A stretch of DNA of 64,000 nucleotides from Lateolabrax maculatus (taxonomy: Eukaryota > Chordata > Actinopteri > Acropomatiformes > Lateolabracidae), in NCBI GenBank assembly GCA_031216445.1, contig CM062207.1:3228501-3292500 (forward strand). Direction: 5' to 3'. The translations under genes and the position numbers were made by a program. This document shows positions 1 through 10,700 of this stretch, piece by piece; position 1 is the stretch's first letter; every line of letters begins with the position of its first letter. The notes under the pieces were generated by a model that saw only the letters and a program-made list of their open reading frames with translations, searched no databases and was not told the origin of the DNA.

Positions 1-1233
1 ATCAAGAATAGCAGATAGGTTTCCCCTCGTTGACCGGGAACAGCATCAGTGGACGTCTGAGTCTGTGTGTCGACATCGATTCTGTCAATCGAGATCACTG
101 AATTTTTTTTTTACGCTTGAAGTACTTTTATGTCTAAGAAATCTTGTATTAATAACCTGTACGTAGTCCAAAATATTGTTTTTAATTTCACATCTACACC
201 ATCAGTTTATTCAAAACCACGTCTGGGAACTTTGCACTTTGGTGACCCCAAGTGGCAGCAAAAGGTAACTGCTTTAATTTTCTAAAGTTGACAGAGTTCA
301 GCACATGCAAATCACTTTACGTGGTTTCTGATTGTGCATTTGACCCGAAATTTGCACGTTGCTGTTTCGGATCCACTTTCGTCCCTTCAGTCTGACCTGG
401 ACGAAAAAGTTTCAACGTGTTTGAAATCTTCATTGGGTATTTTGTATAAAGCTAAAAAACTAAATTGTTACAGGAAATACAGGAAAAATCCCTTTTTATC
501 ACTTTTTTTACTTAAACAACTGGCAGTTTTAACCTTGACTTTACCCCAGAGAGACTGAGAAAACCTTAAACAAACTGGCACGAGACTCTTTTGCCAGTTT
601 GCACTTGTATGGAAAGTATATTGGTGTATCTGTGAGTGTAGGTGTGTGAAATATGCGTGCATAAGTCATGTGTGTTTATATCGACGTATGCTTAAATCTA
701 CCCCATGTAAGATGTGTTTAAATGAGTGTGTGGGTGTGTGTGCTCAGTGGTAACGCTCCTGCTTGGCACCGTCCCTTCAGAAAGCCCCAGCTCCTAATGA
801 GAGCCGACAGGTCTTTGGCAGAGGGAACATAAAACTATTCCTAACTGCACATCGCTTTAAAATGGATCCGTCACAAAAATGTGCCTCTGCTGCTGCGCGT
901 GTCGAGTTAAAAATATACTGTATACTCACACATTTAGGGCAGAAAGAGTGTTTATGTGGGAAATCTGAAAGAGACGGAAAAGAGGAGAGGCAGTAAAAGA
1001 ACAAAGGAGAATGCGAGGTGAGAAAAAGAAAATAATGTAACATTTTCAAAATGCCAAGAAAAAAGTAGTTTTTGACAGTTTGTCACCGATCAGTTAATTA
1101 ACTTATGTACGACATACGGTATTCCTACATAACTGCCTCTCGTTCACGCACACAAAGACGCAATCTGCAGCCCAGGATCTGCAATCTGTGTTTAGATACT
1201 TTTCACAGGTGGAGCAAAGATGATTACCATTCC

Positions 1234-1538
1234 TTAAAGTGGCAATAATCTATAATCGATCAAGTGACGACGTGAAAACAACGCGACAATGTGAAAGGAT
1301 GAACCTGCGGAGAATTAGTGGCTGAACAGCAACAAGTTAAGCCAGTTAATTCCCTCAGGAGTTGGTGGAGACCAAAAACAGAGCTAAAAGAGAGCTCCAA
1401 ACGAATACTCAGGTTGCTCCGTAACTGCAGGATATGTAAAAGATCGCCATGGCAACTTAAAAGGTGATGATCTGTCAGTGTTGTGTTCACAACGTGTTTC
1501 AGCCGCCCCCAAGTGGTAATCAGTTATCGCAGGTTTAA
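1234..1538 (+). mobile_element. TTAA-flanked MITE-like element, copy 1
   Basis: The element starts with TTAAAGTGGCAATAATC and ends with GTAATCAGTTATCGCAGGTTTAA, read across the 3' boundary at 1535-1538. These ends are imperfect inverted repeats with TTAA at both outer edges. The interior holds GTTGGTGGAGACCAAA followed by ACAGAGCTAAAAG, which recurs at about 55900 (+) and, reverse-complemented, at about 38310. There is no coding capacity. TTAA target sites are typical of piggyBac-type elements, so a non-autonomous piggyBac-like MITE is the working call. The family name is not known to me. Confidence 0.55.
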
Positions 1539-2362
1539 GTATTAAATATGTGAACAAACCAAGAGAATACTTTCACACTATTAACAGAAACGATGTTTGC
1601 AAGACTCGCAGTCGCGTTTCAGGCACGCCTCGCTGCGATGTATATTCAGTCAGCAGCTATGTTCGGACACTCCTGATCAAGACGGCTTTGGTGCAAAAAG
1701 CCCAACATCTGCCACTGAGTATCTTGAATCTTAATGAAGCCCGGCGTGGTTTCGGCCGTTGGCACATTCAGAGGCGTTTTTCGCGACTCGTCTGGGACAT
1801 GTCGTCTCCACGAACAGTCGCTCAGCAGGCCAGTGGCCGAGACACGAGCCAGCATCTGGGCATCAGGTCTCCATCTCTGTCAGGCTGCAGCCCAACATCT
1901 TGGCCTGGCTCTCTCTCTCTGAGCAGTTTAACAGAAGCCATGAGGCGTTTCATTGACTTCACCGACCTCAGCTCTGAGATGAGGTGGAGACTCTGTCCCG
2001 GTGTAGCCACTTGGACATTCGGTCCTCATAAGTATAGGCACACTCAGCCTTTTATTCCTCTATCTGACTGACATGCCCCCCCCCCCCCCCATCCATGAAC
2101 TTGGCCGCGGTCCTCGGTTGCATTCCGGGAACGCGTCTCGCTCGGTGTCAGATGTAACGGAGAGGAGCACCGCGAGTTCAAGCCCCGCACGCGGCCAACG
2201 TGCCTCCGCTCGTCGAGCCCCTGCTTTGCCCCCCCCCCTTTTCTGTTTGAGGTTTCTCTCTCTCCCCCCAGCTCCCTCCCCCCTGTCTCTCTCTTGCTTT
2301 TTCTTTTTATCTGTCCTCCACAAAGCATCTCACCGATAGATGATAGATGATCAATACCCCCC

Positions 2363-2369
<7 letters not shown>

Positions 2370-2403
<34 letters not shown>
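2370..2403. repeat. (CA)n microsatellite
   Basis: A pure CA run follows CCCACCCACC inside CYP26B1 intron 1. Confidence 0.95.
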
Positions 2404-2405
<2 letters not shown>

Positions 2406-2925
2406 AGAGCTTGGAAAAGTTACAATCTCACACGTGCGTGTCAGAGGTTTGCATCTCCTCTGCATCTTCTCGCCGCCTGTCAATCAAACGTGCAAGAGGA
2501 GGACTCTCGGTCATTGAATGATTCCTGAAACATGCAGCATGCTGGGAACTCTTTTTGGACGCAGCTCCGCTCCCAGCGAGGAGGGGGGGGGGGGGGTCCG
2601 AGGTGTGCACTTTACCCTCATCTTAACCCTTTACCCACAGCACCTCCCCGTCCCCGTCCTGTCCCTTTACGCGACACTTGGTTCTCGGTTCTGTGTGCGG
2701 CTCCTGCACGGAGACACCCGCCGCCTCTGATCGCCGCAGTATCAGATCGGGCGGATATCCAATCAGCTGCTCCGCGCGGCGGCTGGCTGCAGGCTGAGAT
2801 AATAAAAAACAAGAAGAAGAAGAAGAAGAAGCCCTGATCTGATCGCCTGATGGAGCCACAGTAGAGTGGGAGAGAGATTGCAGGGCTATAAACTAATCAA
2901 AAAGTGAAGTGAAAGTCTTTGATGG

Positions 2926-2927
<2 letters not shown>

Positions 2928-2978
<51 letters not shown>
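2928..2978. repeat. (GT)n microsatellite
   Basis: A run of about 25 GT units lies in CYP26B1 intron 1, roughly 630 bp from the exon 1 donor. Confidence 0.95.
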
Positions 2979-3572
2979 TGGGTGCATCTCAGGATGAGGA
3001 TGAACCGCCTCAAACTGAAGCACGGACACATTTTACAGATCACCCGGGTCCGAGCTGAGACTTTAACGCTGCGCATCATGGGATGTTGAACCAAACTGAT
3101 GAAAGTTGTAAAATGAAGCGGAATTTGTTTGGAAAAGGCAGAAACTGGCGGTTTTCTAGTAGTTTCTGTTGGTGGGTGTTTGCTTTGGGAGCATCACCAA
3201 CTGGAGCGCACGGAAGGCATATGCGAAAATATGTGAAAAATGCAATATCGGTGGTTAAAAGACTCTCTGCTGCTCAATATCGAGATTATCACAGAGTCCC
3301 GTTGCAGACTAACTCATCAATAACTTGATATGCAGACAGAGGTCCGTGAAAGGAGCGCACACAGTAAACCCAGTATTAAAAAAAAAGGGGGAAAATGAAT
3401 GAACTCAGACTAAAAAACGCAATAAAAAAGTCTGGAAAGTCTCAGAGAGTCGAATAAAAAGATCAATAAGAGTGATTTCATCCTACACGGATAAAGTCCC
3501 ACTGTCCCCGCGCAGACACCGGGACCCGAGCCGAGCCGAGCCGAGCCAGACACCGTGTGGCTCTCCACCAAA

Positions 3573-3595
3573 CCCCCCCCCCCCCTCCCCGCCCC
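3573..3595 (-). promoter_or_regulatory. G-rich run beside CYP26B1 exon 1 donor
   Basis: On the minus strand this reads G4-C-G4-A-G13, starting 14 nt inside the intron after the GTAAGC donor. Several G-runs so close to a 5' splice site can act as intronic splicing enhancers or form a G-quadruplex in DNA or RNA. The motif is seen directly; a role is inferred. Confidence 0.4.
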
Positions 3596-3609
3596 GAGAG
3601 CGCGCTTAC

Positions 3610-3813
3610 CTGCAGGAGCCAGTGGCAGGTCTCGCCGATGAAGGGGAAGCCCATGGATCCTTTGGGCATGGGGAGCTTGCAGTTTTTATCCCGCGTGGCC
3701 GTCCACCTGAGCTGCCACAGCTGCTGGGAGACGGCGAGGAGCAGCGCCATGGACACCAGGCAGGCGGCCAGGGTGGCCAGAGCCGAGACCAGGTCGAAAC
3801 TGTCGAACAGCAT
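3610..3813 (-). CDS. CYP26B1: CYP26B1 coding exon 1 (retinoic acid hydroxylase, N-terminus)
   Basis: This 204-nt exon encodes residues 1-68 and ends exactly between codons at CTGCAG|GTAAGC. The product starts MLFDSFDLVSALATLAACLV and continues with a hydrophobic ER signal-anchor stretch (about residues 8-30). The SQQLWQLRW motif and the proline/glycine hinge PKGSMGFPFIGET, which precede the P450 catalytic fold, follow. These match the start of vertebrate CYP26B1 almost residue for residue. CYP26B1 is a haem monooxygenase in the endoplasmic reticulum that oxidises all-trans retinoic acid to polar products and so shapes retinoid gradients in embryos. The haem-binding cysteine and catalytic helices are in later exons outside the window. 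The start has a good context (ATCACCATGC). CYP26A1 and CYP26C1 are the alternatives, but residue identity and linkage to EXOC6B favour B1. Confidence 0.96.
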
Positions 3814-3899
3814 GGTGATGGAGAGCCCGGCGGTCTCTCTGGAGCTCTGGACGACTTTCAGACAGCTGCTGAAAGTTTCTTTTCAACTTTGTGTTGAAC

Positions 3900-3924
3900 A
3901 AAAAAAAAAAAAAAAAAAAAAAAA
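3900..3924. repeat. A25 homopolymer
   Basis: A pure A run on the plus strand lies 87 nt upstream of the CYP26B1 ATG. It would be a U tract if included in the 5' UTR. Confidence 0.9.
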
Positions 3925-4846
3925 GGTAAATCTGGATCCCGGGATAACCTAAAAGTTTTTGTTCTTTTTTTTTTGTTTTTTTGCGTAAAAGCGCAGCGGT
4001 GCTTTACGCACTCCACAGCCCTCTGGAAGTGAGAAGAGGCGGCTGTGTTTTCAGAATGAATGAACTGTGCGGAGTGCGGCTCTTTCTGTCAGATAGATTG
4101 TGGCTCTATCTTCGAATAGTCACAAAGTGGCGTTTCTGTGCGTAAAAAGTGCAAATCAAAGTGTCGCTGAGCGGAGGAGATGCTACAGGTGAGCTGCGCT
4201 CCCCGTGTCTTCAGTATCACACCTCAGCTTGTAAAGTGGAAAAATGAAACCATTAAAACTCACTTTGTTTTAATGGTTTAAGCATTTAGGACAGTAATCA
4301 CACACGACTGGAGACTGTCCTGATGTTTGAAATCTCATTTTTGGTCTCGGTTGTGGGTCAGTGACTTAAAATGAAGTTTCTTTTTTTTTCTTTTTTTGAA
4401 AGTCTGAAACTTCAAGGCGAGCAGAAAAAATCTCAAGGTGACACGTTTATGTCAAAAGCTGGGACACCGTGGGACACGTGGAAAAAGTGAAGCCGAGCCT
4501 TGGAAGTAACAAGGGCTTTACTTTTTAAAACTTCTCGAGGGATGGAAAGACTCGGTTTGGGGGGAGAAAAAAATGAACGAAAATCTCTTCCAGGAGTCGC
4601 GTCTCTCTCAACTCCCACAAAAAATTTTAAAAAATGTTTTTAAAAAAAAGCCTTTTTGCAAAAGTTTTAATCTCTCTCTGGAGCAAACGCGAGGAGGATG
4701 AAGGAAAGTGTCGACTTTTAAGATCCGTGAGCGTGCAGGAATGAAAAGGTGCGCAGGAGATGCTCAGGAGCCACCGTCCTCCTTCTGCTTCTCTTACTTT
4801 CTGTCGTCCACTCTCTTTTCTGTGTACCTTTCTGTTACTGAGAGCG

Positions 4847-4849
<3 letters not shown>

Positions 4850-4899
<50 letters not shown>

Positions 4900-4922
4900 T
4901 GGCTGCCTATACAAGTCACCCT

Positions 4923-4957
<35 letters not shown>
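4850..4957. repeat. (CT)n plus (GT)n compound microsatellite
   Basis: A CT array (4850-4898) is separated by about 26 nt from a GT array (4925-4957), both about 1.1 kb upstream of the CYP26B1 start codon. Confidence 0.95.
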
Positions 4958-4958
<1 letters not shown>

Positions 4959-5010
4959 ATGCGTGCGTAATGAGTGTGTGCGTGCGTGAAGCCAGAGGCA
5001 CCAATGAGTG

Positions 5011-5018
5011 TTTATATA
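5011..5018 (-). promoter_or_regulatory. TATATAAA TATA-box-like motif
   Basis: The minus strand reads TATATAAA, the best TATA consensus seen upstream of CYP26B1. It lies about 1.2 kb from the ATG, between a GT array and a poly-C tract. That would imply a long 5' UTR or a further leader exon, so it may be fortuitous. Confidence 0.2.
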
Positions 5019-5065
5019 GTGCGGAGGCAACTGGAAGGCGAATAGGCGGCCAAGGGCTCCCGTCG

Positions 5066-5092
5066 CCCCCCCCCCCCCCCCCCCCCCCCCCC
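5066..5092. repeat. C27 homopolymer
   Basis: A pure C run on the plus strand means a G27 run on the CYP26B1 coding strand. It is a candidate G-quadruplex and a likely sequencing or assembly trouble spot. Confidence 0.9.
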
Positions 5093-5499
5093 ACCCCACC
5101 TCACTCTAGCGTCGGCTAGAGAGGGAGAGCGACTCCCCTCCCCTTCTCCATCCCTCCCTCCCCTCTGCTCCACCTCTTTCAGCTCCTGGAGGACCCCCCC
5201 TTCCTCCTCCTCCTCCTCCTCCTCCTCCCCTCTCTCCTCTCAGAAGGAGGGGTGGTGTAAAGTGAGCGGCAAGCGGCGCAAGAGGAGAGGAGGCTCGGAG
5301 CGTGCTGGAGCTGGCAGAGCGCCAGCGGGAGAGAGAGAGAGAGAGACGAGGGGAGAGAGGGAGAGGGAGGGAGAGAGAGAGAAACAGGGCTCGCAGTTAC
5401 TTTTGTGACTTCTGTCTCCGTGCAGGACGTGCGCACTCTTGAACTAATCACCTGCAGACTGAAACAGCGCTGCGCACACACCAGGATTGATGTAACCTC

Positions 5500-7136
5500 A
5501 TGTATACCGACTAGTAGAAGCTTTAGTCTCCAAATCTATAACAAATTTCATCGTAGTTGGTTAAAAAAAGAAAAAAAAAGTAAATAAAAAGCTGTAAAAC
5601 GATCCGGGTTCACTCCAAAACCTGCAGCCATCTGAGATGCGCCTTTACGCACGGAGGTTGGCGCGTATTTGCAGTTTGTGCTCCGCTTCTCCGGTGCAGT
5701 GTCTTGGTGTTTTTCTCACGTCCTTGTCCCCCGGTGCATCGTGGGACACGAACCGCGGACCTCGGACCGAATCTGCCATCGTTTGCTTCCACAACGACTC
5801 GGTGCCAAACGGCTGAAACGTGCCTGCATGAGTGGAAACGTCGTTCTCACGATGTAAAACTGAGTCACAGTTCTTCAGCGGTCATTTAATTAACGGATTA
5901 TCACCTTATTCTCTTCCTCTGTTACTGTTGTGCACACAGAGCAGTGCAGGGTCAGGCTCAGGGGCACTTCAACAGAGACACAGTGTGGAGTCTTTCTTTC
6001 TTTCTTTCTTTCCTCCCAAGTCTCTTTTTCCAATTACTTTTATCTGATTTTTCCGACATAAGACACAAGAGCCTCGCTCATTCACTTTCTGGGACTATGT
6101 GTTGTTCTCCCTTTGTCTTTCTTTCTTTTTTTATACTATTTGATAACTTTTTTCCTCTTTTTCATCAGAGAAACAGAGTCCTGCTCTGTGTATGAACAGC
6201 CTGTTTATCTGAGCCATCCTCGGTCTCCACAAGTAAAAATCCCCTGATGATGATCCCTCATCATCCTCCACCTCTCTCCTCTGTCTCCTTTCTACCGAAT
6301 CAAAAAAAACAAAAGGCTCAAACCCCGACGACCTGCGAGCTGAACCCGAAGTGTCCGTGTAACCGAAAGGTCACGGGTTCGACTCCGGCTCCCGGCCGCT
6401 GGCCACGTGTCCCCCCCCCCCCCCCCCCCCGGGCTTCCCCTCCCTGACTCTTCAGAAGACAATCCGGCCGACCAGATGCAGGCTCCGGGGGGAGGTCGGG
6501 GGCTGCTCTCGCTGGTGCGCCACCCCGTTTCCAAAGAAAACGACTGTGATGGTGTGGGGGGGGGGAGGCCGTGACACCTGCGACAGGTTCACACAGTGAC
6601 AGTCCCTGCAGTCTGGTTCACTACACTGATCATCTCTCTTACTTTGCCCTCTTTTTACTCATTCTTCAATCCATCTTCAGCCTCATTTACTCTCTTTCTC
6701 GTTATTTAATCTCCACTGTTGTTGTTTTCCACCTTTTTTTGTTTTAATCTCCATCTTTGTGCCTCTTCTTCCTCTATTCCTCCCTCTTCACCTCTTTGCT
6801 GCTCTCTGTCCGACTTTTCTTCCTTTATTCCCTCGTTCAGAATAAGGAACAAGTCTCAGAGGGATTTTTCTCCCTTTGGGATAATTCACCAAAGACCATC
6901 AGGTCTGTTTTCTCTCTTTCTCTTTCCTTCTCCTCTTTTCAGCGTCTCACACTCCTTCTCTGACAACGGCTCAATGCCGCCGCCTAGCGGAGGAGAAACA
7001 CATGGCAGGCGGCCAGGAAGAGGACGAAGATTCAAGGGACAGACAGAAAACAGTCAGGCAGCATTGTTTTCTAATTAGTTTGACTTAATGGTGTGCACCT
7101 TTTGTCTTTCCCTATGTGAAAGTATTAGAAGTTTAG

Positions 7137-7167
<31 letters not shown>

Positions 7168-8480
7168 TATGGGAGAAAGGTCAAACTCGTCTGAGATGAG
7201 TCAGTCAACTCCTTAGATTCTTATAAATGCTTATTTTTGACCTTGTAAGGCTCAATATTTGAAGGTGACACAACACTTTGTTGCCTCAGAGATTCTGGAT
7301 TCTCCTTTTTAGGAGCATTGAGTCATGAATGAATAAGAACACGCAGTTAAAGGCTTTGAAGGGGACAAATTTGTGTATTTTTCCATGTGGAAACTGATTT
7401 TCAGTATATGAATTACACTTTGTAAAGGTATATTTTGCTTGTATCAAAGATTAGCCTACACTACTAATAATGTTTGCCTTTTCAACCCCTTTCATATTCT
7501 ACGTCAGTCGTCCAGCTGTAGTCAATAATGTGTAAGTGTAGTTTAAGTACATTTACAAAGAGCAGATAAAAACAACCTGAAAAAGCGTTAAAAACTCTAA
7601 AATGAAACACAAATGCTAAAAGAAAGACAAACAAAAAAAACATAAAAGTTAAAAAATTCAAAAAAGAAACTATGAAAAAGTTATAAAACTGAAAAGAATA
7701 AATACTTTCATGTACTTTGTGCCTTGTTTACTCATTAATAAGCAGTAAGTGTAGTTCATTTATAACAAAAACAGAAATCCACCCCCCAAAACATTCTTTT
7801 AAAACTCAGAAACTTAACAAAAATACAGAAAAAAAACATATTTACATTCAGAAAGACTCAGCAGGAATGAAAGATGCTCATACGTGAAGCATGTTTAATC
7901 CCAGCAAACATACAGGTGACCCAGGGATTACTGTGAACTAAAGACTGTATGTAATATATGTAAATCCTCCAGCAAAACAGCCTCAAGGGACAATCCCCCA
8001 CATTTATACTCAGTCACAGATTAAAGGTTCAGCCTTGAAAACTCTGCGTTTATCCATTATTTCTACAGTTCAAAAGGTAATTTTTTGTTAGTACGAGGAG
8101 CTCAAGGTTGTCACGATGCTGCTATCATGTTTCAATATTGTGACATTTGTATTTAAGAAGTTATGTATTCATTTGCAGTTTTTTGCCAGCTCCCGCCCCG
8201 GTGGTTTCCCCTTGGGTTTCACAGTAAAAGCCTGAAACTTGGCCTCACGTTCAACTTTTGACCAACGCACAGTAGTTCAAACCACACTGTTTGCAAAAGT
8301 GCTGAATCAGAACTGCATAAAAACTAACTTTCGATGAGGTGGTGGGAGTGTCAGCACCACGGAGAGCGTCACAGCACTGCAGATACCCAGAATCAAGCTA
8401 TTTTTATCCTTTTCTTAATATAACTAAATAAAGACTGACAGAAATTATAGGAAGATTTGAGCTCACCAGTTTCTAAGAAG
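5500..8480. other. Upstream flank of CYP26B1: CpG-rich patch, T-rich and AT-rich sequence
   Basis: About 5600-5860 is CpG-rich and repeat-free and could be part of a CpG island or an unannotated promoter. About 5990-6180 and 6640-6960 are T/C-rich. A tRNA-like SINE fragment sits near 6340-6400, followed by a C run at about 6411-6430. A CA array lies at 7138-7165. 7200-8480 is AT-rich unique-looking sequence. About 8360-8400 (CAGCACCACGGAGAGCG) resembles 15537-15585, a probable dispersed repeat. No supported gene. Confidence 0.6.
6340..6400 (+). mobile_element. tRNA-derived SINE fragment (B-box)
   Basis: AACCGAAAGGTCACGGGTTC is followed by GACTCCGG. Together they contain GGTTCGACTCC, an exact pol III B box (GGTTCGANTCC), in the context typical of tRNA-derived fish SINEs. 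No matching A box, acceptor stem or anticodon arm could be folded around it, so it is not a functional tRNA gene. Confidence 0.45.
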
Positions 8481-8508
8481 GAAATCTGGAAATGTACATT
8501 ACAGCTTC

Positions 8509-8525
8509 AGTTCAGCTTCAGTTCA
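8509..8525 (+). promoter_or_regulatory. DR5 retinoic acid response element candidate 1
   Basis: AGTTCA-GCTTC-AGTTCA is a direct repeat of two RGKTCA half-sites with a 5-nt spacer, the classical RAR/RXR site. It lies 4.7 kb upstream of the CYP26B1 ATG. It sits in an 11-nt tandem duplication (CAGCTTCAGTT, about 2.7 copies), which could have created it by chance. Confidence 0.4.
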
Positions 8526-8916
8526 GCTTCGTGTCTCATCAGTTAAACGTTGTTTCAGTCTCCCACCCACACTTGACCACATGCCATCCATGGTTACATT
8601 GGACTGGATGTGTGTTACAGTTAGGATCATGTATTATATCACTAATACTCAAGCAGACGTTCTTTACTGTGATTATGGGTATGACAGTGATGCAATAAAC
8701 ACTGCGGGCAGCATTATATTATAATTTAAAAGTTTTAAAACGTGAAGCTCTGATTTGATTGAGTCACATGTTCAGGAATGAATCTCAGAGTTTGCAAAGG
8801 AAAAACACCAAGCAGGAAAGTTGATGTAGAAAGAGCAGCTCTGATTCAAAGCTGATTCATGATTTTCCTGTGTAGCTCTGATTGAACTGAATGCGGCGAG
8901 GTAATGACTGATTCAG

Positions 8917-8933
8917 AGTTCAGCAGAGGTTCA
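8917..8933 (+). promoter_or_regulatory. DR5 retinoic acid response element candidate 2
   Basis: AGTTCA-GCAGA-GGTTCA has two perfect RGKTCA half-sites with 5-nt spacing. It is not part of a tandem repeat and lies 392 nt from candidate 1. Additional half-sites occur at 8883, 8998, 9014, 9032 and 9068 on both strands, so the region is a half-site cluster about 5 kb upstream of CYP26B1. Confidence 0.45.
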
Positions 8934-9099
8934 AACCAGCTCTGATCCAAGTCGCTCCTGCACGTTCATCAGCAACGACCAAACCTCCAGAAAATCCTGA
9001 ACTGGGGCTTTAGGTGACCTCACCCGTCCATCGCAAGGTCACGACTTCTTGTATAATGTGTCAGACTTCCAGGTCAGAGACGGGAGCTTAGCCCATTAA

Positions 9100-9232
9100 C
9101 GCCGTTATGTGTGTAAGTTAGATAATTACCACTTTTGCGTGAGTGTGTGTGTGTGTGTTTCTTTACAGAAGCAAAGACTCCTTATCTTCACATTCCACAG
9201 CGATGTACGTTTAAGCTTTTAACACTTTACCT

Positions 9233-9284
<52 letters not shown>

Positions 9285-9341
9285 TCTCTTACCTCAGTTA
9301 GCCCGAGTGTGTGACAGTCAGCAAGTGGAAAAAGAGTGTGT

Positions 9342-9382
<41 letters not shown>

Positions 9383-9536
9383 TGTGTATTATGATGATGA
9401 TGATGATGATGCGTGTGAGTTTTGCTGGCAAACCTATTTTCAATTTCCTCTGACCCCGGAGCGACCTTTCACAGCCGAGGTGTTTAGCTTAGGCTTTAGG
9501 AGGCTTAGTGGGACACAGGAAGCGAACACGAGCGCA

Positions 9537-9579
<43 letters not shown>

Positions 9580-10265
9580 CCGGGTGATGGAGGTAAGAAG
9601 TAAAAAGGGAACGAGAGAGCGAGAAGTTGGATTGGTTTTATTCCGTCATTAAATGATATCTACATGACTTAGTGGCAAAAATTGTACAGGAAAGTGATCT
9701 TTGCACACCTGTATACACCACAGACAGGAGGTAAATGATGAGGGAAGGTGACAAAAATCAGCATTTATAAATGTAAATTACTGTAAACTACTGACCAGCA
9801 GAAACTGAGAGTACTTGCAGAAGTTTCCCTGTTGCCTGTTGGAAGTGTAGAGTTTAAAAAGTTAACTTTTAACAAGACGTTCAGGACTTTAAGGTTGCCG
9901 TAGCTCCCAGTACCAATCAGATACAATCAGGTAGCACAGAGCAAACCTCAGGACTCTCAGGAAGTCCTAAACCATGTCTTACAGTTTGGGACAGTATATT
10001 GATACAGGATTGATGGACTCTCTCATCCAAGAGTAAATCTGTGAACCACCCAGGAAAGTTGCACAATATTTAGTCTTTGTTTAAAACTTCCTGGAACAGA
10101 AAACGTAGCACAAACAAAATTCAAAAAACAATAAAAACAATAAATAGCATGAAACTCTTGGAATCTGACTCAATATGAGAGGGTTGAAAGGGGAAGGAGA
10201 GAGCGAGGAACCGAGACTGATGAGCGAGTCAAAAACAAGACGGGGGTTTCATTATGACCTCATTA

Positions 10266-10345
<80 letters not shown>

Positions 10346-10700
10346 TAGTGGCACCCCGGTGAACCCACAACCTGGGTGACATTAGCCCGCTCACATGAGG
10401 TCACCGAGCTATGACATCATCACACGCTGCCTGCTGACTCACCTGACAAACACACGACTCACAGACTTACAGTAAGATTCACAGCTGACTTACAGGCAGC
10501 GCAGTCAGACCTCTGAGGGTTTGTTCAGGTTAACCGCCAAAAACTCATTAACACGCCATCGACAATCAGCCTGTTTCTGCTGTTTTGTCGGACTTGTGGG
10601 TGTTCCGCAGCGAACGCGGGGGAAGGGAATTATGGGAAGTCACGGGGTCAGTGCTGGAGGGTGGCTATTATCTGTTGATGAAGCACGAGCGATTTGTGAA
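9100..10700. other. Intergenic, microsatellite-rich
   Basis: This stretch holds CA arrays at 9235-9280 and 9539-9578, a GT array at 9344-9372 and an ATG-type trinucleotide run at 9391-9410. A long CA array follows at 10266-10343. The sequence between them shows no recognisable gene. Confidence 0.7.
10266..10343. repeat. (CA)n microsatellite, about 39 units
   Basis: A pure 78-nt CA run, the longest uninterrupted CA array in the window. Confidence 0.95.

Larger units (their letters stand above)
1..3609 (-). other. CYP26B1: CYP26B1 intron 1, 3' part missing
   Basis: This sequence lies downstream of the exon 1 donor on the minus strand, so it is intron 1 running off the left edge. I searched it for the expected CYP26B1 exon 2 and did not find it. 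It contains a MITE-like element (1234-1538), poly-C at 2074-2090, a CA array at about 2370-2403, a GT array at 2928-2978 and, next to the donor, a G-rich run on the transcribed strand (3573-3595). The stretch 1640-2030 is unusually GC-balanced and free of simple repeats. It carries open frames in both directions, but none resembles a known protein. Confidence 0.8.
3814..5500 (-). promoter_or_regulatory. CYP26B1: CYP26B1 5' UTR and proximal upstream flank
   Basis: This segment lies directly upstream of the CYP26B1 start codon. The transcription start cannot be fixed from sequence. The first 90 nt are GC-balanced and would be 5' UTR. A 25-nt A tract (3900-3924; T tract on the gene strand) follows, then CpG-containing sequence to about 4220. 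Farther out are a (CT)n array (4850-4898), a (GT)n array (4925-4957), a C27 run (5066-5092) and (CCT)n (about 5202-5228). No DR5-type retinoic acid element was found by eye in this proximal part. The only good TATA-like motif is at 5011-5018. Confidence 0.5.

Noticed and set aside
1550..2071. 173-codon open frame in CYP26B1 intron 1
   Set aside because: Complex sequence but no recognisable family, with open frames on both strands. It is not CYP26B1 exon 2 in any frame and is left as unexplained intronic sequence.
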